DNA of 64,000 bases from an uncultured Aquimarina sp. (lineage in GTDB: Bacteria; Bacteroidota; Bacteroidia; Flavobacteriales; Flavobacteriaceae): assembly GCF_947492965.1 (NCBI RefSeq), contig NZ_CANLOZ010000002.1, forward strand, positions 558,001 to 622,000, given 5' to 3'. The first letter of the stretch is position 1; each line of letters opens with the position of its first letter. The position numbers and the translations under genes are program-made. This document shows positions 8,743 to 17,846 of this stretch, one piece after another. A model generated the notes under the pieces. That model did not search any database, was not told where the DNA came from, and worked only from the letters and a program-made list of their open reading frames with translations.

Positions 8743-8832
8743 TTATTTAATCTCAAACCACTCTTTAGTTACTGGCGGTGGAATAATACCATAAAAATCT
8801 TTCCACATACCTATCCTAATAGATTTTACGGC
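8743..8832 (-). pseudogene. Fragment of an unidentified gene (C-terminal remnant)
   Basis: On the minus strand a short frame (8832 to 8743) reads like a real protein C-terminus, SIRIGMWKDFYGIIPPPVTK then EWFEIK and a stop, but it is closed by a stop codon just upstream and has no start. It looks like the surviving tail of a deleted gene. The parent family is not recognised. It lies in the 475-base gap between the DUF547 and cold-shock genes. Confidence 0.35.
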
Positions 8833-8972
8833 CTATGAACGCATGAAAGAAAACCGCCATTTTTATATCTTATATATCAATTTACTTATATTGAAAGTGC
8901 ATTAAAGATGATGAGAAAATATGATTTTTAATTATTTACCAAATAAATATGTACATGTAGAATTTAAAAGTA

Positions 8973-9191
8973 TATCTTTGCATTGTTCTAGAAAGAACAC
9001 CTTTTTAATTTTAAGGTATTTATTTGGTAATTAGTTAAAGAGTTTTCTCTTCTTTCCTTTTTTATTTTTCTTTACTTTATTTTTTTTAAGTTTTATTTAA
9101 TTTTTAATTGAGTTGATACATAGCTCGTTAAAAATCATTTTATCTCTTTCCTTGAACAAAATATATATTCAATAATTTTAAATTTAATAAG
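8973..9191 (+). promoter_or_regulatory. Promoter -7 box and long leader of the cold-shock gene
   Basis: TATCTTTG at 8973-8980 fits the Bacteroidota -7 consensus TAnnTTTG; no good -33 TTTG is seen at the expected distance. Transcription from here would give a leader of about 200 bases before the cold-shock ATG at 9192. The leader is extremely A/T-rich with long T and A runs. Long structured leaders are a hallmark of cold-induced csp mRNAs, so a thermoregulatory 5' UTR is inferred. Confidence 0.45.
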
Positions 9192-9383
9192 ATGCAAGAA
9201 GGCATAGTAAAATTTTTTAATGACTCAAAAGGGTTTGGGTTTATCAAGTCAAATGAATCGGGAGAAGACGTTTTTGTACACTCTACAGGTTTAATCGATA
9301 CTATTAGAGAAAATGATAAAGTTCAATTTACTACTGAACAAGGAAAAAAAGGACTAAACGCAGTTAATGTGGAAGTTATTTAA
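9192..9383 (+). CDS. Cold-shock protein (CspA family)
   Basis: A 63-residue single CSD-fold protein. It contains RNP1 KGFGFI and RNP2 DVFVHS, the aromatic nucleic-acid-binding surface, and starts MQEGIVKFFNDSKGFGFI. It acts as an RNA chaperone. Slightly shorter than the usual 65-70 residues but complete. It is preceded by an unusually long AT-rich leader and followed by an intrinsic terminator, so it is monocistronic. Confidence 0.95.
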   Translation: MQEGIVKFFNDSKGFGFIKSNESGEDVFVHSTGLIDTIRENDKVQFTTEQGKKGLNAVNVEVI

Positions 9384-9406
9384 TTTCCAGTTACATAATT
9401 TATTCT

Positions 9407-9443
9407 AAAAAGAGATTGTTATGGATAATGATCTCTTTTTTTT
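9407..9443 (+). terminator. Intrinsic terminator after the cold-shock gene
   Basis: The arms AAAAGAGAT (9408-9416) and ATCTCTTTT (9431-9439) form a stem with a 14-base loop and run into a T-tract to 9443. It is 24 bases downstream of the csp stop codon. Confidence 0.8.
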
Positions 9444-9507
9444 ATCTTTTATCTCAGCCAAAGTAAAAGAACAAAGCGTCTAATACTAAGATTTCATAAA
9501 TTCCTTA

Positions 9508-11097
9508 TTAATTCACAAAAATCTTCTTTTTAAAATTAATCCCTGTAGCGGCAGATGCAGTGATCACCCCAGAAAACAAGGCTCCTCCTACTCCAGCGGT
9601 CACGATATCTTGTCCTGTAAGATACAATCCTTTAATTGGTGTTCTGGGCTGTAAGAACTTTTGTCTGAAACGCTCCGGAGTATGGTCAATACCATAAATT
9701 TCACCTTTCTCATAGTTAACAAAATGCGCTGTACTTAGTGGCGTAGAAAGTTCGTAATGATCTACCTTTCCTTCTAAATGCGGTAATTGCTTAAAAAGTG
9801 CTTTCATTAATCGTTGCGAAATATTTTCTTTCCAGGCTTCATAATCCTCTCCTCTTTTCATCCATTTGGTACCTTTCCATTTAGACACAGCTTCATAAGG
9901 AACTAAGGTGATGATGTCTATCGTACTCCGATTTGGATATCGGTTTGACCAATCTGGATCTTTTGCCGATGGAAAAGACACATATACTACTGGAAAATCT
10001 TCATTTTGATCTTCTAGATAACGAGCTACACAAGTATCATGATCTACATCTTCTGGATAAATCCAAAAATTGGTTTTAGGTAATTGTAAATCCTCTGGAC
10101 TACTCTTAAATCCCATATACAAACAAGCATGTGATACCGATGGAGTTACTTTTTGTAAGCTTTCCATCAAATTATGTGTACGAGTAACTGAATCTGGAAG
10201 TAATTTTCCAAAAGTGTTGAATACTCCTGTTCCACTGATGATTGTATTGGCATAAAACTCTTTACCATCGATCATCTTCACCCCTTTTGCCTGGTTATTT
10301 TCTACAATTACTTGATCTACTTCAGCATTTATCAAAATTGTACCAGATGACGCTTCTATAACAGGATCTATTGTTTCTACGATTTTTGAAGATCCACCTA
10401 CTGGAAAATTTCCACCTCCAAAATAATGTCTGGCCACAGAAGCGTGCATTGCAAAACTACTTTGTTTAGGAGGTAACCCATAATCACCATATTGTGCTGT
10501 TAATACTTTTATTAACTCTTGATTATTCGTTAATTTACTAAGTACTTCATAAGTAGTCTGATCAGAAAACTTGAGATATGGCCTTTTTAAAAAACCTCCT
10601 ATCAAGAATCTTAAGAATCCTGGTAATGCTTTTTCTTTATAAAAAGCTCCCATTACCTTATTTGCTTTAAACACCAGATCTATATAACGGTCTATAGCAT
10701 TTTCTTCTTCCGGGAAATAGGATACTATTTTGTTTCTAAAATTTTCTACTCCTTTTACGAAATCATATGATGATTCTCCTATGATAATTCGATCATAGAC
10801 CTCTCCCATGTCTGCCCATTGGAGCTGATGATTAGAAACATAATCAAACAACTTCCTAATTGGACTTTTTTCCTGTTGAACTCCTCCTATATAATGAATA
10901 CCAACATCCCATTCATACCCTTTTCGTTTAAATACGTGTGTAAAACCGCCTGCGGTATAATGCTTCTCTAGAATTAGAACTTTCTTCCCTTCTTTTGCTA
11001 AAATCGCTCCAACGGTAAGACTTCCCATTCCCGACCCTATAATAATAGCATCATATTTTTCTTCTAATACTGGACGTTGTTTATAGGATTGTATCAT
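9508..11097 (-). CDS. NAD(P)/FAD-dependent oxidoreductase, phytoene desaturase / retinol saturase family
   Basis: A 529-residue flavoprotein. The N-terminal dinucleotide-binding loop DAIIIGSGMGSLTVGAILA at about residues 15-33 is followed by VLILEKHYTAGGFTHVF and YEWDVGIHYIGG, typical of the carotenoid-isomerase/all-trans-retinol 13,14-reductase branch rather than CrtI proper. The C-terminal GLYLTGQDIVTAGVGGALFS is the second FAD-binding segment. Substrate is probably a polyene or other isoprenoid, but the neighbourhood has no carotenoid genes. Monocistronic, convergent with the csp gene. Confidence 0.88.
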   Translation of the reverse strand: MIQSYKQRPVLEEKYDAIIIGSGMGSLTVGAILAKEGKKVLILEKHYTAGGFTHVFKRKGYEWDVGIHYIGGVQQEKSPIRKLFDYVSNHQLQWADMGEVYDRIIIGESSYDFVKGVENFRNKIVSYFPEEENAIDRYIDLVFKANKVMGAFYKEKALPGFLRFLIGGFLKRPYLKFSDQTTYEVLSKLTNNQELIKVLTAQYGDYGLPPKQSSFAMHASVARHYFGGGNFPVGGSSKIVETIDPVIEASSGTILINAEVDQVIVENNQAKGVKMIDGKEFYANTIISGTGVFNTFGKLLPDSVTRTHNLMESLQKVTPSVSHACLYMGFKSSPEDLQLPKTNFWIYPEDVDHDTCVARYLEDQNEDFPVVYVSFPSAKDPDWSNRYPNRSTIDIITLVPYEAVSKWKGTKWMKRGEDYEAWKENISQRLMKALFKQLPHLEGKVDHYELSTPLSTAHFVNYEKGEIYGIDHTPERFRQKFLQPRTPIKGLYLTGQDIVTAGVGGALFSGVITASAATGINFKKKIFVN

Positions 11098-11402
11098 AAA
11101 TTGAGTAAAGTTGAAAGTTCTTTATCAAATCTAAGAAGATTCTAGAGATCTTTACTTTCAAATTCAAAATTCATTATTTCAAAGCCTTTTTGGGTACTCT
11201 AAAGGTTTAGTATTTACAGAACAACCGCATTTATAGGTTGTGCCAATGCATATGTTACAGCTACTTTAATTATATATTATAAAAAGTTGAAATTTCCCCT
11301 TAACCTAAATCAAAATATTCACGTTTTCTTAAAAGTTAACTACACTAATTTCCGATGCTCTTTGGTTACTTTTATTCAACTTTTAACCTTAAAATCATAA
11401 CA
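11098..11402. other. Divergent intergenic spacer
   Basis: A 305-base AT-rich spacer between the oxidoreductase (minus) and a lipoprotein (plus), so it must hold both promoters. A short inverted repeat ACAACC/GGTTGT lies near 11222-11240. I find no gene or convincing full promoter in it. Confidence 0.4.
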
Positions 11403-11918
11403 ATGAAATCAACTTTCAAATCCCTATTTGGGGCATTATTCGTATCCTTATGTATCGTTTCATGTAGCGACGATACTGATTTTAACCAATCAAACGAATC
11501 TATTGACAGAACTGCTGCTTTTGACCTTGTTGGTACTGAAGAGCAAAGAACAGCTACTACCGAAGAATTAAATCAAATACCACAAATTCTTGAAAAAGCT
11601 AACTGCACATTAAGTGGTGACGAAGGATGCTCTGATAACGCTTCTTCTGAGTTCGAAAGATATGTACGTGAGTGTACTACGTATACCAGAAACTGGCCTC
11701 CATCTAATGTGGTTAATACTTACTACAGAAGTATGGTATACTATGTAGATGGAGATAGCGATATTAACTTAGATCACTACCAAGATGATTTACAGGCTCA
11801 TGTTACTCAGATCGTTGGATCTGGAGGAGCGGCATTTGTAGATGCGGATATCATCTACTGGGAATGCAATGAAAGACAAAACAATTCTTGTGTAATTAAG
11901 TACTCCGTTTTTAGATAA
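11403..11918 (+). CDS. Hypothetical cysteine-containing lipoprotein
   Basis: A 171-residue protein read from ATG 11403, which places a clean lipoprotein signal at the N-terminus (lipobox IVSC, Cys about residue 20, followed by SDDTDF). An upstream in-frame ATG at 11355 would add 16 residues before the signal and is less likely. The mature protein has several cysteines (GCSD, RECTTY, WECNE, SCVIK) that could form disulfides. The family is not recognised. A nested palindrome follows as terminator. Confidence 0.8.
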   Translation: MKSTFKSLFGALFVSLCIVSCSDDTDFNQSNESIDRTAAFDLVGTEEQRTATTEELNQIPQILEKANCTLSGDEGCSDNASSEFERYVRECTTYTRNWPPSNVVNTYYRSMVYYVDGDSDINLDHYQDDLQAHVTQIVGSGGAAFVDADIIYWECNERQNNSCVIKYSVFR

Positions 11919-11938
11919 TCATACTTATAAAAACACAA

Positions 11939-12073
11939 AAGAGGCTGTCTGCAAGGTGTTAAAACTTGTATTTGTCAGTCTGAGCCTGTCGAAGACATAT
12001 TGAAAATCCGATAGTAAAATAACTTCGACAAGCTCAGTTTGACATTTTAGAATAAACCTTTGGACAGCCTCTT
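11939..12073. terminator. Nested palindrome, bidirectional terminator containing repeat units
   Basis: Outer arms AAGAGGCTGTC (11939-11949) and GACAGCCTCTT (12063-12073) enclose a second inverted pair of the dispersed repeat, GTCTGAGCCTGTCGAAG (from 11978) and CTTCGACAAGCTCAGTTTGAC (12023-12043). It separates two convergent genes and is suited to stop transcription from both sides. Confidence 0.7.
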
Positions 12074-12101
12074 CTTATTTGATTGATGATATTTTTTAAA
12101 T

Positions 12102-12971
12102 TTATAAACTACTAAATTCTACGAATTCATATTCTGGAGAGTACTCGATCATATGTCTCAGTACCGATGCATGACCGTTTCCTACAATGACCAATATTCG
12201 ATCTTCATTCGTATGATCTATTTGTTGGATTTTTCTAAACATTCTTAGGTTTCTATTATACCACCAAATCGATAAAAAATCTGCTCCTCTATTATTGTCT
12301 AATTTAAAATCTCCTATAAAGTAAGCTCCATAATTATTTCTATGGCCTTCTATAGTATTCATATACTTAAAATAGTCTATGATTTTTACTTTAGCCGGTA
12401 AAATAGTAATGGCATTAAAAGACTTTTGCACCATTTTATTGTATGGATCGTCTGACTGAAAATCATATCCTTCTGTTAATTCTTTCATCATTTTAGGATA
12501 TTTCTTTTCCAAATCTGTACTAAATGTAGTCGCATCGATAGAGTAAATTTTATCTAAATTAAGATCATTGGCAATACGCATTCCCAATTGATAACTTTCA
12601 TTTCGTTTGTCTCTATGTTTTCCTTGTCTATATTCCTTGTACATTTTATCCATTCCCCAATCTTCTTTGGCCTCTATAGCTATTTTGGTAGGTTTAAATT
12701 TTTTGATGTACTCCACTAACTCTAAAACTTCTGATTTCTTAGGTTCTTTTAAAACATCAATTTTATCTTCTTCGTTGGTTTTGGTATAATCCATTCCTGG
12801 ATACGCAAAATGAAATGTGCCAACTACTAAAATCTTAGCTTTTTGTTTTGGATAATAACTAGCATAGGGTTTCAGATATTCTGAAGTCTCTTTAGAAATT
12901 TGTTGCGCATTTAAGGTTTTAGCAAATAATGTAAAACTGATAACTGTAAGTATGAATAAGCGATATTTCAT
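12102..12971 (-). CDS. DUF5694-family exported protein (TraB/PrgY-like)
   Basis: A 289-residue protein with an N-terminal signal peptide (about residues 1-22). The blocks ILVVGTFHFAYPGMDY, FKPTKIAIEA and the C-terminal VIVGNGHASVLRHMI match DUF5694, a family related to TraB/Tiki-type proteins with conserved G-T-x-H and G-x-x-H motifs that may form a metal site. Enzymatic function is not known. It stands alone, convergent to the preceding lipoprotein. Confidence 0.82.
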   Translation of the reverse strand: MKYRLFILTVISFTLFAKTLNAQQISKETSEYLKPYASYYPKQKAKILVVGTFHFAYPGMDYTKTNEEDKIDVLKEPKKSEVLELVEYIKKFKPTKIAIEAKEDWGMDKMYKEYRQGKHRDKRNESYQLGMRIANDLNLDKIYSIDATTFSTDLEKKYPKMMKELTEGYDFQSDDPYNKMVQKSFNAITILPAKVKIIDYFKYMNTIEGHRNNYGAYFIGDFKLDNNRGADFLSIWWYNRNLRMFRKIQQIDHTNEDRILVIVGNGHASVLRHMIEYSPEYEFVEFSSL

Positions 12972-13166
12972 GATATGTTGTTTTTAAAATTCACAACAAT
13001 ATTATCTCGTATTCTAAGGATAGATTCGCATTTTACACCAAATAGAGATATCGTTCTATAAACGAGTGTAATGATAAAACGTATGGTTTGATTGTGTAAA
13101 AAACCCTGTTTGTCTTGTGAAAATAATTGTTTGTCATTTCTTATAAAACTAAAAGTATTTTCACCT

Positions 13167-13174
13167 TACTTTTG
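13167..13174 (+). promoter_or_regulatory. -7 box immediately upstream of the LytS-type kinase
   Basis: TACTTTTG at 13167-13174 is a perfect TAnnTTTG box. The first ATG of the kinase gene is at 13179, so transcription would begin at or next to the start codon. No -33 TTTG is present at 19-21 bases. Confidence 0.45.
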
Positions 13175-13178
13175 AGAT

Positions 13179-14219
13179 ATGAATATGAGAAAAGAGCTTT
13201 TATACAATGGTATCATTATCGCCATTATCCTAATCGTTGATGTTTTAGGTGATTACATAATTTCTAACAAAAATGTTTTTGCTACTCAACCACCCTTCTT
13301 ATTATTTAAGACTGCATTTACCCTTTCATTATTATCTGTTTATGCAGTTAATTATCGGTATAGTGCGCCAAGATTTCTTTTTAAGAAAAAGTACTGGCAA
13401 TATACCATTGCATTTCTTGGAATGATCTTACTGTTTGCAGTAATTCGGTTTGTACTAGAAGAAGTGATTCTATACCAAATTACGGGAATGCATAATTACT
13501 ATTTTGACGTACCTGTTTCTGAATTAATTGCGAATTATTTATTGGACTCATTCTATTATACCTTAAGAGTATGTTTAGTAAGTACTGCTATTTGTTTATT
13601 CTTTAGATTAAACGAACATAAAGAACAAATACACCATCTAGAAATAGCACATGAAAAAGCGAAACTAGCAGCTTTAAAGTCTCAGATAAGTCCTCATTTT
13701 TTGTTTAATACACTAAACAACTTTTATGAAGAATTATTCGATGAGAAGCCAGAAACTGCTAATGATATTTTAAAGCTTTCAGAATTATTGAGATACGTTA
13801 CCTATGAGACTAATAATGATATTACTTTCTTAGGCAAAGAAATTACCTTTATCGAAGATTATCTCTATTTCTTTAAACGTAGATATGAAGATAATTTTCA
13901 TGTATTACTGCAAATCGAGGGTATGGTACATCTACAAAAAATACCAACTCTAATTTTAATACATTTTGTCGAAAATGTATGCAAACACGGAATCATCAAT
14001 GATAGCAAGAGACCTGCCTCTATTATGTTAGACATTAAAGAAGACTCATTGGTATTGACTACAAAAAACTACATCAACACATCCGAACAGCATACAGAAA
14101 CTGGTATTGGCACTGAAAATATTAGACAACGATTGGAGGTTTTATACAAGGATAATTTTATTTTAGAGCACACAAACAAGAATGGTCAATTTGAAGCATA
14201 TTTACAGCTCAAATTCTAA
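13179..14219 (+). CDS. Sensor histidine kinase, LytS/YehU type (PF06580)
   Basis: A 346-residue membrane kinase. Four predicted transmembrane helices lie in residues 10-145. The phosphoacceptor His173 is in LKSQISPHFLFNTLNN, the hallmark of His_kinase (PF06580) proteins. A GHKL-type ATPase domain follows, with LILIHFVENVCKHG as N-box and GIGTENIRQRL as G-box region. The partner LytTR regulator starts 17 bases downstream. An ATG at 13185 is an alternative start. The signal sensed is unknown. Confidence 0.93.
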   Translation: MNMRKELLYNGIIIAIILIVDVLGDYIISNKNVFATQPPFLLFKTAFTLSLLSVYAVNYRYSAPRFLFKKKYWQYTIAFLGMILLFAVIRFVLEEVILYQITGMHNYYFDVPVSELIANYLLDSFYYTLRVCLVSTAICLFFRLNEHKEQIHHLEIAHEKAKLAALKSQISPHFLFNTLNNFYEELFDEKPETANDILKLSELLRYVTYETNNDITFLGKEITFIEDYLYFFKRRYEDNFHVLLQIEGMVHLQKIPTLILIHFVENVCKHGIINDSKRPASIMLDIKEDSLVLTTKNYINTSEQHTETGIGTENIRQRLEVLYKDNFILEHTNKNGQFEAYLQLKF

Positions 14220-14236
14220 CTCAATCAATTTTATAA

Positions 14237-14953
14237 ATGGAGAAATTATTTACTTGTGTAATCATAGATGACGAACCTGCTGCAATTCGATTGTTAGAAA
14301 AGTATTGTGCTAAAATCCCCTTTCTAGAAGTAAAAAAGACCTTTACAAACCCTTTAGAAGGATTAAACTATCTAGAAAAACAGCCTATTGATCTATTGTT
14401 TATGGATATACAAATGCCTGAAATTACAGGAATTCAATTATCCAAGATCATTACAAGCTCCACCAAAATTATCTTCACAACAGCCTATCCACAATTTGCT
14501 TTAGATAGTTATGAGGTAGCCGCTTTAGATTATTTATTAAAACCGATCTCTTTTGAACGTTTTTATAAGGCTGTTTCCAAAATAAAAGACCAGAGCAGTC
14601 CCGAAGCAATATCTAAACAACAAAACACAGACGAATTTTTCTTTTTCAAAACAGATGGAAAAAACAAATATGCTAAAGTATTTATAAAAGACATTATGTA
14701 TGTAGAAAGTCTGAAAAACTACATCGCAATTCATTTAAAAGATGAACAAATCATCACCTATAACACCTTAAAACATTGTAAAGAAGGGTTACCAGAATCT
14801 AATTTTATACAAATACACAAATCCTACATTATTTCTATTCAGCACATTGATAAGATTACTAATGACTCGGTATGGATCCAAAATAAAGAATTACCTATTG
14901 GAAATACGTATCGCAAATCATTTTTTGAGACGATCGGTAATCATCAGTTGTAG
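14237..14953 (+). CDS. LytTR-family response regulator
   Basis: A 238-residue regulator with an N-terminal receiver domain (acidic pair DDE at residues 11-13, phosphoacceptor Asp57 in LLFMDIQMPEITG, conserved Lys in LLKPISFERF). A LytTR DNA-binding domain runs from about residue 130 to the end (YVESLKNYIAIHL, FIQIHKSYIISIQHI, LPIGNTYRKSFF). It forms an operon with the upstream kinase and presumably activates target promoters after phosphotransfer. Confidence 0.95.
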   Translation: MEKLFTCVIIDDEPAAIRLLEKYCAKIPFLEVKKTFTNPLEGLNYLEKQPIDLLFMDIQMPEITGIQLSKIITSSTKIIFTTAYPQFALDSYEVAALDYLLKPISFERFYKAVSKIKDQSSPEAISKQQNTDEFFFFKTDGKNKYAKVFIKDIMYVESLKNYIAIHLKDEQIITYNTLKHCKEGLPESNFIQIHKSYIISIQHIDKITNDSVWIQNKELPIGNTYRKSFFETIGNHQL

Positions 14954-15006
14954 TTAAAAATAGAAAATCCATATAATGATGAATTGAAAATCGAGTCGTT
15001 AGAAGT

Positions 15007-15029
15007 CTTCGACAAGCTCAGACTGACAA
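15007..15029. repeat. Dispersed repeat unit (single copy)
   Basis: TCTTCGACAAGCTCAGACTGAC is one unit of the short dispersed repeat family found throughout the window. It lies between the convergent regulator and YARHG genes. Confidence 0.65.
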
Positions 15030-15052
15030 TCAGAATGCTTAACTAAATAACA

Positions 15053-15790
15053 CTAGCCCGCAACCTCATGCCGTTCTAGTCGTAATTTCTGACCATCAAA
15101 CTTAAAAATCCAAAAAGAACTATATTCACTTTCGGAATAGTAATTACTTCCATACTTAAAAGGTTCTTTCATAATTTCAGAATGTGCCAGATCTCCCATA
15201 CTGGCGATTACTTCATTTCCATTAATTCGTAAGGAAGTTTCTCTAATCAAAAACCCATTATCAGTAGCTACTTTATATATCGCCTCATCGCGATACCAAT
15301 TGATGTCTTTCAGGTCTATTTTAGAAAAAATGGAAGTAAGTTCATTAAGCGCGCCTTTGGGGTTTACTTCATCCTTAAGTCCATTATCTAAAAACAAATT
15401 AATAGTAATTGTATCATTCGCTTTCAGTACTCTTTTTAGTTCCTTTAGCTCTGAGATTAACCGTTTCCGCTTATTCTTAATATTAGATTCAGCGCTTTTT
15501 ATAAGTGCTATGTTCGCATTCTCAATATCATTCAATGTGATTTCAGGTGGATTGTTATAGTCTGGTTGATACCAGGAATAATCCTGAAAATGTTCTAGTA
15601 AACGTTCATCCTTAAAAATATACTGATGCCTGGCAAAAATCTCATTTCGTAATAGCTGAAGTTCATATAATGTATTATTTGCTATATCCTTTTTCGAATA
15701 AGTTTTGGTATCACATTCAGAACAATCTTCTAATTGTGAGTACGCAATAAATGAGAAACAAAGAAAAACTAAAAGTATTGAATTTTTCAT
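15053..15790 (-). CDS. YARHG-domain exported protein
   Basis: A 245-residue protein with a signal peptide (cleavage near residue 19). A YARHG domain at about residues 35-85 reads LYELQLLRNEIFARHQYIF, where the family consensus Y-A-R-H-G appears as F-A-R-H-Q, followed by FQDYSWYQPDYNNP. YARHG proteins are extracellular with unknown function. The C-terminal half is helix-rich (residues 100-150) then a beta-rich segment. Monocistronic, convergent to the LytTR regulator. Confidence 0.85.
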   Translation of the reverse strand: MKNSILLVFLCFSFIAYSQLEDCSECDTKTYSKKDIANNTLYELQLLRNEIFARHQYIFKDERLLEHFQDYSWYQPDYNNPPEITLNDIENANIALIKSAESNIKNKRKRLISELKELKRVLKANDTITINLFLDNGLKDEVNPKGALNELTSIFSKIDLKDINWYRDEAIYKVATDNGFLIRETSLRINGNEVIASMGDLAHSEIMKEPFKYGSNYYSESEYSSFWIFKFDGQKLRLERHEVAG

Positions 15791-16128
15791 ACGAGTAGAG
15801 ATTGGTTAGCGTGTATTAAAAATAATATAATTTGGTATACAAGCTAAAATTTATTGCCATCAAAATATAATCTCTAAAAAGAATGAATGTTATATCATAG
15901 CAAAAGCTCCTCTAATTTGGGGAAAGAGGAGCTTTTAGGTAGGTTGGTTATCATAGTAAATTGATAAGCAAAAAAAAGAGTGAAGTTGAGTTTGGGTGTT
16001 GTGTTTACGTATTTTTTCGAAAAAGGTTATCTCCTAGGGTCTGATTGCCTATTGGAAAAAACATTCAGACCCCTTGACGGAAATAGATTGGTTGGTTAAC
16101 TGAGATAAATGGGTAATCAATTTAATTA
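15791..16128. other. Intergenic tract with two hairpins
   Basis: A 338-base gap between two minus-strand genes. It holds a strong hairpin at 15902-15936 (listed separately) and a second one with arms AGGGTCTGA (16036-16044) and TCAGACCC (16065-16072). No coding frame is supported here. Confidence 0.5.
15902..15936. terminator. Bidirectional hairpin terminator
   Basis: A perfect 12-bp stem, AAAAGCTCCTCT (15902-15913) with AGAGGAGCTTTT (15925-15936), around an 11-base loop, with A and T ends on either side. It lies between the glycosyltransferase (reading toward it) and the YARHG gene promoter region. Confidence 0.75.
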
Positions 16129-17586
16129 TTAAGAAATAGAAACCGATTGTTCGTGTTCTTTAAGTTGTTTCTTCGTAAGATCTCTTGTAAGCCATCCGCT
16201 TCTTCCTGCAGTAGCAATAGCATAAGGAGTAATCCAGAATAATGTAAAAGCATAAAACAAACTATATGGATATGCCCAAAGAGACTCAGACAAACTATGT
16301 TTTTTAGCATAAAAGAATGCCTGAATACTAGAAAATAATAGAATACTCATCATTGTAGAGCTAAAAAACAATATCGGATATGTAGCGATAAAATAGATCA
16401 TTAATAAGGTAGCTGGATACGCCATGATTAGTTTTAACCATTGGTTCATTAGTAATATCCTTGTTCCAGATTTAGCACCGTCTCTAAAGTTTCCAAAAGC
16501 AAACTTACTCATAGCAATATTCTCCCTAATATTACTTCGCTCCCATCTGATAAACATTTTATATAAATTCTTGTAGCGCTCTGGAGTGTTAGTGTATACG
16601 TAAGCATTTTTCTGAAACAATACCTTATATCCTTGTTTCAATATCATATTAGTCATCGCACGATCCTCTCCTATTTTAGATACTTGCCCTAAAAAAGTTT
16701 GTGTAATCCAAGCCTCACGACAGTTCATTACAGCTTCTCTTCGATAAGCAGATAAAGCACCAGGAGTACATAATACAGATCCTAAAGCACTTTGTGCAGA
16801 ACGGATAAATTCAAAACTAAAAGCAAAACTTACATTAAGCATTCTTGGAATTAATGCTTTATCTCTGTTTAGTACACGTACATTTCCGGCTACAGCACCA
16901 CATTCATCATTTACAACAAATGGAGAGGCCATAATACGTAGTGTATCTTTTTTTACAATAGAGTCACTGTCTACTGTTATAAAAACATCTCCCATACCAA
17001 GTTTAAAACCTTTGTACAATGCATGTCTTTTCCCTTTGTTTTTAGGCTGTTGGTAGATAGAAATACGATTTCCCAATTCTTCCTTTGCAAGTTGCATCCA
17101 CTGCCAAGTATCATCTTTACTTCCGTCATCAATAGAAATAATTTGTAATTTCTCCGCTGGATAATCACTTTCTGCTAAACTATGTAGGGTTTTATATACT
17201 AATTCTCCTTCATTGTAGGCAGGAACAATCACTGTACATAACGGTAATTCTGTATCTGAAACTGATGCTACAGTCTTGTAACGAAGGTATAAAAACAAGA
17301 TATATACCAGAAAGCTTACTTTTATTAGTAATAACGTTAGCCCAGAAATCATTAAAGTAATTCCCCAAGTAGTATTCATTCGTTGTAAATGAATTTCTTC
17401 AAAATAAGGTTGTAAGAAATACAATAAAGAAGCCGAACTAAACAACACTAAAAACGTAGCTAGTAGAATAAAAGAAGAAGACGCGTTCTGCATTTTATGT
17501 TTTAGACGGTCTAAAACATTCTCGATTTTTGGTGATTCTGATATTCCTATTGATCTTGAAATTTCCATATTCGTTTTTATTTCCAC
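16129..17586 (-). CDS. Membrane glycosyltransferase family 2 (hyaluronan/chitin synthase-like)
   Basis: A 485-residue processive-type GT2. Two N-terminal TM segments (about 36-58 and 75-102) precede the GT-A domain. It contains VPAYNEGELV, the D153-D154 pair in IISIDDGSKDDTW, DSD at 206-208, the catalytic-base region GEDRA at 307-311, and RWERS at 348-352 in the place of the Q-x-x-R-W motif. Several C-terminal TM helices follow. These features mark synthases that polymerise and export a beta-linked polysaccharide. No accessory export genes flank it. A start at the second Met (residue 7) is possible. Confidence 0.9.
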   Translation of the reverse strand: MEIKTNMEISRSIGISESPKIENVLDRLKHKMQNASSSFILLATFLVLFSSASLLYFLQPYFEEIHLQRMNTTWGITLMISGLTLLLIKVSFLVYILFLYLRYKTVASVSDTELPLCTVIVPAYNEGELVYKTLHSLAESDYPAEKLQIISIDDGSKDDTWQWMQLAKEELGNRISIYQQPKNKGKRHALYKGFKLGMGDVFITVDSDSIVKKDTLRIMASPFVVNDECGAVAGNVRVLNRDKALIPRMLNVSFAFSFEFIRSAQSALGSVLCTPGALSAYRREAVMNCREAWITQTFLGQVSKIGEDRAMTNMILKQGYKVLFQKNAYVYTNTPERYKNLYKMFIRWERSNIRENIAMSKFAFGNFRDGAKSGTRILLMNQWLKLIMAYPATLLMIYFIATYPILFFSSTMMSILLFSSIQAFFYAKKHSLSESLWAYPYSLFYAFTLFWITPYAIATAGRSGWLTRDLTKKQLKEHEQSVSIS

Positions 17587-17791
17587 ACTGGAAAACCAAA
17601 ATTGATACCAATTCTAAAGATTATTGAAAAACAAGGGCTTAGAGAATATGCCAAAAAATAAAAGTGTGTATTTTTTACACAACTGTGTATTTACAGGACC
17701 AAAATTCCACAGTTTTTATGGTTAAAAATAAAAGTTGCTTTTCAGATATAAAGCTATTTCTACAATTTCCGAAGTGATTAGAATGTTTTGT

Positions 17792-17799
17792 TATTTTTG
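17792..17799 (+). promoter_or_regulatory. -7 box of the first cyclase gene
   Basis: TATTTTTG at 17792-17799 fits TAnnTTTG and lies 47 bases before the cyclase ATG at 17847. A -33 element at the canonical distance is not clear. Confidence 0.4.
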
Positions 17800-17846
17800 T
17801 TATATCAAAATAGTATGTTCCTTTCACACTACTTTCTGTTACACAA

